Assembly: GCF_946477055.1 (NCBI RefSeq)
Contig: NZ_CAMKXG010000010.1
Coordinates: 1-29,560, forward strand
DNA length: 29,560 nucleotides
Reading direction: 5' to 3'
From: Lonsdalea britannica
GTDB taxonomy: Bacteria > Pseudomonadota > Gammaproteobacteria > Enterobacterales > Enterobacteriaceae
This document shows, piece by piece, positions 20,101 through 29,560 of the stretch. Below the pieces are notes generated by a model that ran no database searches, was not told the DNA's origin, and was given only the letters and a program-made list of their open reading frames with translations. Numbering within the stretch: position 1 is the stretch's first letter; the number at the start of each line of letters is the position of its first letter. A program made the translations under genes and the position numbers.

Positions 20101-21362
20101 ACCGGGTGTTCGCGGATGACTTCATCCAGGATGTCCCATACGACCGCTTCTTCGCGTTCAACCATTTTCTTGGCTGCTTTGATCGTCGTAGCCAGGCCAC
20201 GCAGTTCCAGCTTGCCGTAGATGAACGGTTTGAACAGTTCCAGCGCCATTTTCTTCGGCAGACCGCACTGATGCAGACGCAGGTACGGACCTACGGTGAT
20301 AACGGAACGACCGGAGTAGTCGACACGTTTACCCAGCAGGTTCTGACGGAAACGACCCTGTTTACCTTTGATCATATCGGCCAAAGATTTCAGCGGACGC
20401 TTGTTGGAACCGGTGATGGCACGACCGCGACGGCCGTTATCCAGCAGCGCATCCACCGCTTCCTGCAGCATACGTTTTTCGTTGCGCACGATGATGTCCG
20501 GCGCAGCCAGATCCAGCAGACGTTTCAGACGGTTGTTACGGTTGATCACGCGACGATACAGATCGTTCAGATCCGACGTAGCGAAACGACCACCGTCCAG
20601 CGGTACCAGCGGACGCAGGTCCGGCGGCAGCACAGGCAGCACGGTCAGGATCATCCACTCCGGCTTGTTGCCAGACTGTACGAACGCTTCCAGCAGCTTG
20701 ATACGCTTGGTCAGCTTTTTACGTTTGGTTTCAGAGTTGGTTTCGTTCAGCTCTTCACGCAGCTGTTCGCACTCCTGCTCCAGATCCATGTTTTTCAACA
20801 GGGCCTGAATCGCTTCGGCGCCCATCTTGGCGTCGAATTCGTCACCAAACTCTTCCAGCGCATCCAGATACTGCTCTTCCGTCAGGATCTGGCGCTTTTC
20901 AAGGTTGGTCATACCGCCTTCGATAACCACATAGGATTCGAAGTACAGGACGCGTTCGATATCACGCAGCGGCATATCCAGCAGCAAACCGATGCGGGAA
21001 GGCAGCGATTTCAGGAACCAGATGTGCGCGGTCGGAGAAGCCAGCTCGATGTGGCCCATACGCTCACGGCGTACTTTGGTCTGGGTCACTTCAACGCCAC
21101 ACTTCTCACAGATAACACCACGGTGCTTCAGGCGTTTGTACTTACCGCACAGGCACTCGTAATCTTTTACCGGCCCGAAGATACGGGCGCAGAACAGACC
21201 GTCACGTTCTGGTTTGAACGTACGGTAGTTAATGGTTTCCGGCTTTTTAACTTCACCAAAAGACCACGAACGGATCATGTCTGGCGATGCCAGAGCAATT
21301 TTGATCGCATCAAACTCTTCGGTCTTAGTTTGCGCTTTCAGAAACTTTAATAAGTCTTTCAC
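17139..21362 (-). CDS. rpoC: RNA polymerase beta' subunit
   Basis: Largest catalytic subunit of RNA polymerase. Starting at the GTG at 21362 the protein is 1407 aa, exactly the E. coli length; this start has the family N terminus [10 protein letters not shown] and AGGAG about 8 nt upstream. An ATG at 21407 would add 15 unrelated residues. The N-terminal zinc site is Cys70, Cys72, Cys85 and Cys88. [12 protein letters not shown] holds the three catalytic aspartates for magnesium (460, 462, 464 by E. coli numbering). The second zinc site uses DDCGTHEG and [11 protein letters not shown]. Bridge helix and trigger loop are intact. It lies 92 nt after rpoB in one transcript. Confidence 0.99.
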   Translation of the reverse strand: MKDLLKFLKAQTKTEEFDAIKIALASPDMIRSWSFGEVKKPETINYRTFKPERDGLFCARIFGPVKDYECLCGKYKRLKHRGVICEKCGVEVTQTKVRRERMGHIELASPTAHIWFLKSLPSRIGLLLDMPLRDIERVLYFESYVVIEGGMTNLEKRQILTEEQYLDALEEFGDEFDAKMGAEAIQALLKNMDLEQECEQLREELNETNSETKRKKLTKRIKLLEAFVQSGNKPEWMILTVLPVLPPDLRPLVPLDGGRFATSDLNDLYRRVINRNNRLKRLLDLAAPDIIVRNEKRMLQEAVDALLDNGRRGRAITGSNKRPLKSLADMIKGKQGRFRQNLLGKRVDYSGRSVITVGPYLRLHQCGLPKKMALELFKPFIYGKLELRGLATTIKAAKKMVEREEAVVWDILDEVIREHPVLLNRAPTLHRLGIQAFEPVLIEGKAIQLHPLVCAAYNADFDGDQMAVHVPLTLEAQLEARALMMSTNNILSPANGEPIIVPSQDVVLGLYYMTRDCVNAKGEGMVLTGPKEAERVYRAGLASLHARVKVRITQEIKNIEGETTHQTSIIDTTVGRAILWMIVPKGLPYSIVNQPLGKKAISKMLNTCYRILGLKPTVIFADQIMYTGFAYAARSGASVGIDDMVIPAKKAEIIEEAETEVAEIQEQFQSGLVTAGERYNKVIDIWAAANERVAKAMMENLSVEDVVNRDGVVEQQVSFNSIFMMADSGARGSAAQIRQLAGMRGLMAKPDGSIIETPITANFREGLNVLQYFISTHGARKGLADTALKTANSGYLTRRLVDVAQDLVVTEDDCGTHEGIMMTPVIEGGDVKEPLRERVLGRVTAEDVIKPGTADILVPRNTLLNEQWCDLLEENSVDSLKVRSVVSCETDFGVCAKCYGRDLARGHIINKGEAIGVIAAQSIGEPGTQLTMRTFHIGGAASRAAAESSIQVKNKGTLKLSNAKYVKNSADKLVITSRNTELTLIDEFGRTKESYKVPYGAVMAKGDGEAVAGGETVANWDPHTMPVITEVSGNIRFTDMIDGQTITRQTDELTGLSSIVVLDSAERTGGGKELRPALKIVDDNGEDVLIPGTDMPAQYFLPGKAIVQLEDGVKIGSGDTLARIPQESGGTKDITGGLPRVADLFEARRPKEPAILAEISGIISFGKETKGKRRLVITPVDGSDPYEEMIPKWRQLNVFEGERVERGDVISDGPESPHDILRLRGVHAVTRYITNEVQEVYRLQGVKINDKHIEVIVRQMLRKGTIASAGSTEFLEGEQAEVSRVKIANRQLEADGKIPATYSRDLLGITKASLATESFISAASFQETTRVLTEAAVAGKRDELRGLKENVIVGRLIPAGTGYAYHQDRMRRRQAGEPVAVPQVSADEASANLAELLNAGFGNSDDK

Positions 21363-21454
21363 GGATTGGCTCCTGTCGGAGTTAGACCTGTAAGGCACCT
21401 GAGTCAACCCCAGGTGCCCCTGTAACGAATGTCAGCAACGCAATCGGGCTGGTA

Positions 21455-25483
<4,029 letters not shown>

Positions 25484-25568
25484 AGGGTTCCTCAGCTCGC
25501 TGAAAAGTAGAACCTCTCTGTCCGTCCTAAAAATAAAGGACAGTTCATGCAACACCGTTTATATCGAT

Positions 25569-25589
25569 CGAAAAGTGGAACACTTTTCG
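25569..25589 (-). other. Hairpin in rpoB leader
   Basis: CGAAAAGTG and CACTTTTCG form a perfect 9-bp stem with a 3-nt loop, about 86 nt upstream of the rpoB start. No T tract follows, so it is not a terminator. It may protect or expose the leader for processing. Confidence 0.5.
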
Positions 25590-25700
25590 CAATACTTGTT
25601 TCTATCACTCTTAAACCATTTCGCTGCAGTCGAGTTCAGCGGCCAAAGCGGCTGGAGGCGCAGTATATTAAGTCGTCGATAGAAAAAAATATTGTGGGTT

Positions 25701-25735
25701 AATCAATGGTCAAACAGTGTGAAACACCATTGATT
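25701..25735 (-). other. Stem-loop, candidate RNase III site in rplL-rpoB gap
   Basis: AATCAATGGT (25701-25710) pairs with ACCATTGATT (25726-25735) around a 15-nt loop. In E. coli the rplL-rpoB transcript is cut by RNase III in this gap just after the attenuator. The position fits; cleavage here is inferred. Confidence 0.5.
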
Positions 25736-25743
25736 CCCTACAG

Positions 25744-25777
25744 CGCAAAAAGGCTGGTGACTAAAAAGCCACCAGCC
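25744..25777 (-). terminator. rplL-rpoB attenuator
   Basis: On the minus strand GGCTGGTG (25777-25770) pairs with CACCAGCC (25759-25752), followed by TTTTT. It corresponds to the partial terminator after E. coli rplL, which lets only a fraction of polymerases into rpoBC and so sets the ratio of ribosomal protein to polymerase. A second perfect hairpin, AGCCTGAT/ATCAGGCT, lies just upstream at 25781-25798. Confidence 0.85.
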
Positions 25778-25816
25778 ATCAGCCTGATAAATCAGGCTGC
25801 AACCTGTAAGTTAAAT

Positions 25817-26185
25817 TTATTTAACTTCAACAGAAGCACCAGCTTCTTCCAGGGCTTTCTTCAGAGCTTCAGCGTCGTCTTTGCTGATGGCTTCTTTCAG
25901 AACTGCCGGAGCAGATTCTACCAGGTCTTTAGCTTCTTTCAGACCCAGGCCAGTCGCGCTACGAACTGCTTTGATAACTGCAACTTTGTTGCCGCCAACA
26001 GCAGACAGAACAACGTCGAACTCAGTTTTTTCTTCAGCAGCTTCAGCCGGGCCAGCAGCAGCAACAGCTACAGCGGCAGCAGCAGAAACACCGAATTTTT
26101 CTTCCATTGCGGAAACCAGTTCAACAACGTCCATTACAGACATAGCTGCTACTGCTTCCAGAATTTGATCTTTAGTGATAGACAT
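25817..26185 (-). CDS. rplL: 50S ribosomal protein L7/L12
   Basis: Flexible stalk protein, present in several copies on L10, that recruits and activates translation GTPases such as EF-Tu and EF-G. The 122 aa are one more than in E. coli. The N-terminal dimerisation and L10-binding part is about 1-33. The alanine-rich hinge (about 35-52) seems to hold the extra residue. The C-terminal domain has [20 protein letters not shown], the factor-binding surface. It lies 68 nt after rplJ in the same transcript. Confidence 0.99.
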   Translation of the reverse strand: MSITKDQILEAVAAMSVMDVVELVSAMEEKFGVSAAAAVAVAAAGPAEAAEEKTEFDVVLSAVGGNKVAVIKAVRSATGLGLKEAKDLVESAPAVLKEAISKDDAEALKKALEEAGASVEVK

Positions 26186-26253
26186 AACAATTGTTCCTAA
26201 GAATCAGAAATAGTTTATACGTTAGCAAACACGATGCCAGTAAAAAGGGGCGA

Positions 26254-26751
26254 TTAAGCCGCTTCTTTCTGATCACGTACGGCAGCCAGTGTGCGAACCA
26301 GTTTGCCGGCAGCGGCTTCTTTCATGGTCGACATCAGACGTGCCAGTGCTTCTTCGTAAGTCGGCAGAGTTGCCAGACGGTCAATTTGAGCCGCCGGAAT
26401 CAACTCGCCGTTAAAGGCTGCAGCTTTGACCTCGAATTTTGCATTCGCTTTCGCGAACTCTTTGAACAGACGAGCAGCAGCGCCCGGGTGTTCCATTGAG
26501 TATGCAATCAGGGTCGGACCGACAAACGTGTCTTTCAGGCACTCAAACTCAGTACCTTCAACTGAGCGACGCAGCAGCGTGTTACGAACAACACGCATGT
26601 ATACGCCAGCTTCACGACCTGCTTTACGCAGTTCAGTCATTTTATCTACGGTAACGCCACGAGAATCCGCAACAACCGCAGACTGCGCGCCTTTGGCTAC
26701 TTCGCTGACTTCAGCAACAATCGCTTGTTTGTCTTGAAGATTTAATGCCAT
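26254..26751 (-). CDS. rplJ: 50S ribosomal protein L10
   Basis: Base of the ribosomal stalk: binds 23S rRNA with its N-terminal domain and L7/L12 dimers with its C-terminal helix. The ATG at 26751 has AGGAG upstream and gives 165 aa, as in E. coli; an upstream ATG at 26820 would extend into the leader. [19 protein letters not shown] and [17 protein letters not shown] are family signatures. The L10-L7/L12 complex represses its own translation through the leader RNA at 26752-27003. Confidence 0.99.
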   Translation of the reverse strand: MALNLQDKQAIVAEVSEVAKGAQSAVVADSRGVTVDKMTELRKAGREAGVYMRVVRNTLLRRSVEGTEFECLKDTFVGPTLIAYSMEHPGAAARLFKEFAKANAKFEVKAAAFNGELIPAAQIDRLATLPTYEEALARLMSTMKEAAAGKLVRTLAAVRDQKEAA

Positions 26752-27003
26752 TAGCTTTTGCTCCTGGATTTGGCCGGAGAAATCTCCGGAACTCACTTCA
26801 CCTGTAGCCAAAACGACCAACAGGCGTTAACACACGGTGAGCAGAATCCAGCAAAGACAAGTCAAACTTTTCTTCAGGCTCTGTCACCGTCTACGCAGGA
26901 AAATTAAGTCTCTTTCGAAACACCTGCGGTCTTGGACGGAGGCCTGGATCAGGCCAGGCTCCAACCGAAAATTCTTCTTTCGTCCCACAAGTGGAACAAC
27001 GCG
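26752..27003 (-). promoter_or_regulatory. L10 leader RNA (rplJL autoregulation)
   Basis: The long leader between the rplJ promoter and rplJ keeps elements I recognise from the E. coli L10 leader, including the GCCTGGCC...GGCC hairpin near 26940-26960, the GGTGTTTCGAAAGAGAC stretch and the TAGACGGTGACAGAGCCTG stretch. L10-(L12)4 binds this RNA and closes the rplJ ribosome site. A perfect hairpin CCGGAGA/TCTCCGG (26774-26789) lies just upstream of that site. Confidence 0.85.
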
Positions 27004-27010
27004 GCGTAGG

Positions 27011-27039
27011 ATTATAAAGAAATCCAGCGCCGCAGTAAA
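27011..27039 (-). promoter_or_regulatory. Promoter of rplJL-rpoBC
   Basis: Leftward TTTACT (27039-27034), a 17-nt spacer and consensus TATAAT (27016-27011) lie just after the rplA stop. This matches the E. coli rplJ promoter in place and sequence. Confidence 0.85.
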
Positions 27040-27054
27040 GAGGAACAAAAGCTA

Positions 27055-28191
<1,137 letters not shown>

Positions 28192-28260
28192 TTAACTTTC
28201 CTCGAATGGGTGATAGCGCTTTGTTTAACAAAGCTCCCCGCAGTGATAAAAACGTTTTAC
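28192..28260 (-). promoter_or_regulatory. rplK leader with candidate L1 binding site
   Basis: GCTTTGTT and AACAAAGC (28218-28234) form a perfect stem shortly before the rplK start, where E. coli carries the L1 target that mimics its 23S rRNA site. The exact L1 contact is inferred. A TTGACG at 28270-28265 could be the -35 of rplK, but no good -10 follows at 17 nt. Confidence 0.5.
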
Positions 28261-28276
28261 ACGTCAATAGACGCAT

Positions 28277-28313
28277 AAAATAAAGGCGCGAAATAGTAGT
28301 CTATTTTCGCGCC
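28277..28313 (-). terminator. Terminator of secE-nusG
   Basis: GGCGCGAAA (minus strand, 28313-28305) pairs with TTTCGCGCC (28293-28285), followed by TTTATTTT. It lies 37 nt after the nusG stop. Confidence 0.85.
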
Positions 28314-28350
28314 ACAAACAAGCAGAAATTCTTAGCGACAAACGCTTAAG

Positions 28351-28896
28351 TTAGCCTTTCTCTACCTGACCGAAATCCAGTTCAACTGGAGTCGCGCGGC
28401 CGAAGATAGAGACAGAAACTTTCAGGCGGCTCTTCTCGTAATCCACTTCTTCAACAACGCCGTTAAAGTCTGCGAATGGACCATCATTGACGCGAACCAT
28501 TTCACCCGGCTCAAACAGGGTTTTCGGACGCGGCTTGTCACCCACCTGTTGCAGGCGGTTCATGATGGCATCGACTTCTTTATCGCTAATCGGCGCAGGA
28601 CGGTCGGAAGTACCGCCAATGAAGCCCATGACGCGCGGCACACTGCGAACCAAGTGCCAGCTAGCATCTTCCATTACCATCTGCACTAGCACATAGCCTG
28701 GAAAGAATTTGCGCTCGCTTTTGCGACGTTGTCCGCCACGGATCTCCACAACTTCTTCAGTAGGGACCATAACTTCACCAAACAGATCTTCCATGTTGTG
28801 AAGTTTAATGTGTTCACGCAGCGACTGAGCGACGCGACCTTCAAAGCCAGAAAACGCCTGAACGACGTACCAACGTTTCTTTGGAGCTTCAGACAT
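28351..28896 (-). CDS. nusG: Transcription termination/antitermination factor NusG
   Basis: Binds the polymerase clamp, raises processivity and links RNA polymerase to Rho or to ribosomal protein S10. The 181 aa equal E. coli NusG. The N-terminal NGN domain opens with [20 protein letters not shown]; the C-terminal KOW domain is in [19 protein letters not shown]. Starts one base after the secE stop with GAGG upstream, so the two are coupled. Confidence 0.99.
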   Translation of the reverse strand: MSEAPKKRWYVVQAFSGFEGRVAQSLREHIKLHNMEDLFGEVMVPTEEVVEIRGGQRRKSERKFFPGYVLVQMVMEDASWHLVRSVPRVMGFIGGTSDRPAPISDKEVDAIMNRLQQVGDKPRPKTLFEPGEMVRVNDGPFADFNGVVEEVDYEKSRLKVSVSIFGRATPVELDFGQVEKG

Positions 28897-28897
28897 C

Positions 28898-29281
28898 TTA
28901 AAACCTCAGGCCAGTAATAAACGATACTAAACGGACCAGAATACCATCCAGTCCCCACAAAATCAGTGACATGACGGCAGTTACCGCAGCAACGATCAGC
29001 GTGGTATGTAGCGTTTCCTGACGAGTCGGCCATATGACTTTTCGAACCTCAGTACGAGCTTCACGCGCAAACAGAACGGTCGCTTTGCCTTTTGTCGTCA
29101 ATAACGCTATGCCACCCGCAACAGCAATCAGGATAACAACAGCCAATGCTCGCAGAGGCAGGCTCAATTCACGGTAATAATAATTACCGACAACCGCCGC
29201 AGCCAGTAAAACAGCGACGATCAGCCATTTCAGAGCCTCAAGGCCACGTCCACTACCCTGAGCTTCGGTATTCGCACTCAT
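28898..29281 (-). CDS. secE: Preprotein translocase subunit SecE
   Basis: Inner-membrane clamp subunit of the SecYEG channel. The ATG at 29281 gives 127 aa, the E. coli length and N terminus ([19 protein letters not shown]); the ATG at 29296 would add five residues. Three membrane helices are seen (about 20-37, 45-64, 93-113). The conserved amphipathic helix and hinge lie in [19 protein letters not shown]. It is co-transcribed with nusG. Confidence 0.99.
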   Translation of the reverse strand: MSANTEAQGSGRGLEALKWLIVAVLLAAAVVGNYYYRELSLPLRALAVVILIAVAGGIALLTTKGKATVLFAREARTEVRKVIWPTRQETLHTTLIVAAVTAVMSLILWGLDGILVRLVSFITGLRF

Positions 29282-29394
29282 AAACCAACCTGTCACAATG
29301 ATTCAGACAAATAATTTTTGCCCAGCATGAAGGGCAAACCAAACCGAATGCTACCTATAAAGGGAAAATTCGGGATTACGCCGTTTATACAGAG

Positions 29395-29439
29395 CCTATC
29401 TCACCAATGATTATACTTCACAATCGCTGATGAGATAGG
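29395..29439 (-). promoter_or_regulatory. Candidate secE-nusG promoter inside an inverted repeat
   Basis: TATAAT (29415-29410) is a consensus -10 about 130 nt upstream of secE, with start near 29403. No good -35 is seen. CCTATCTCA (29395-29403) and TGAGATAGG (29431-29439) are perfect 9-bp inverted arms with the -10 between them. Confidence 0.6.
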
Positions 29440-29458
29440 TTCTACCCTGACAGCGTAG

Positions 29459-29485
29459 AAAAAGGGCATCAAATGATGCCCTTTT
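29459..29485 (-). terminator. Terminator of tuf
   Basis: AAAGGGCATC (29461-29470) pairs with GATGCCCTTT (29475-29484); leftward it ends in a run of five T. It lies 31 nt after the tuf stop. Confidence 0.88.
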
Positions 29486-29515
29486 ATCGCGTGTTGCGTC
29501 AAATCTTATCAGCAA

Positions 29516-29560
29516 TTAAGCGATAACTTTAGCAACCACGCCGGCGCCTACTGTACGGCC
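29516..29560 (-). CDS. tuf: Elongation factor Tu, C-terminal end (partial)
   Basis: Only the last 14 codons and the TAA stop are in the window: GRTVGAGVVAKVIA. This is the end of the EF-Tu beta-barrel domain, which carries aminoacyl-tRNA to the ribosome; E. coli EF-Tu ends GRTVGAGVVAKVLG. Its place upstream of secE corresponds to tufB. The remainder of the gene is beyond the window edge. Confidence 0.95.
   Translation of the reverse strand, partial: GRTVGAGVVAKVIA

Overview
The window is an ordinary, conserved chromosomal segment of a gamma-proteobacterium of the order Enterobacterales. RpoB (1342 aa), RpoC (1407 aa), L1, L10, L11, NusG, SecE and HU-alpha have the lengths I know for the Escherichia coli proteins and read almost identically. 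The gene order follows the E. coli rrnE-purHD-hupA-nfi-hemE-nudC-thi-rpoCB-rplLJAK-nusG-secE-tufB block. Missing zraPSR and rsd, and an insertion between thi and rpoC, point away from Escherichia. A soft-rot or tree-pathogen lineage (Pectobacteriaceae such as Dickeya, Brenneria or Lonsdalea) is a guess I cannot prove from sequence alone.

Layout. 1-379: divergent control region, with a ribosomal RNA operon P1 promoter reading leftward out of the window and the PurR-controlled purHD promoter reading rightward. 380-3280: purH and purD. 3338-5101, leftward: a DUF1481 lipoprotein (yjaH), hupA and a DUF416 protein (yjaG). 5191-7827, leftward: nudC, hemE and nfi. 7828-8427: a gene-free stretch with a good sigma70 promoter and a TPP riboswitch. 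8428-13864: the thiCEFSGH operon with overlapping or nearly touching genes, ending in a hairpin terminator. 13925-17038: an accessory insert made of a MocR-type regulator (YjiR-like), a divergent DUF1127 small protein (YjiS-like) and a secreted DUF1176 protein. 17139-29281, leftward: rpoC, rpoB, rplL, rplJ, rplA, rplK, nusG and secE with their leaders and attenuators. 29516-29560: the last 14 codons of tuf.

How the genes work together. Most of the window serves growth: purine synthesis (PurH, PurD), thiamine diphosphate synthesis (ThiC makes the pyrimidine; ThiF, ThiS, ThiG and ThiH make the thiazole; ThiE joins them), heme synthesis (HemE), NAD-capped RNA and NADH turnover (NudC), repair of deaminated bases (Nfi), nucleoid structure (HupA), transcription (RpoB, RpoC, NusG), ribosome stalk proteins (L1, L10, L11, L7/L12), protein export (SecE) and translation elongation (EF-Tu). 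Feedback control is visible in DNA or RNA form: a PurR operator, a TPP riboswitch, the L10 leader, a candidate L1 site and the rplL-rpoB attenuator.

I found no clearly undescribed system. The places most worth a second look are the MocR/DUF1127 divergent pair with repeated CTGTAT boxes, the inverted repeat bracketing the secE promoter, the hupA terminator inside the yjaH signal peptide, and the missing rsd and zraPSR genes.
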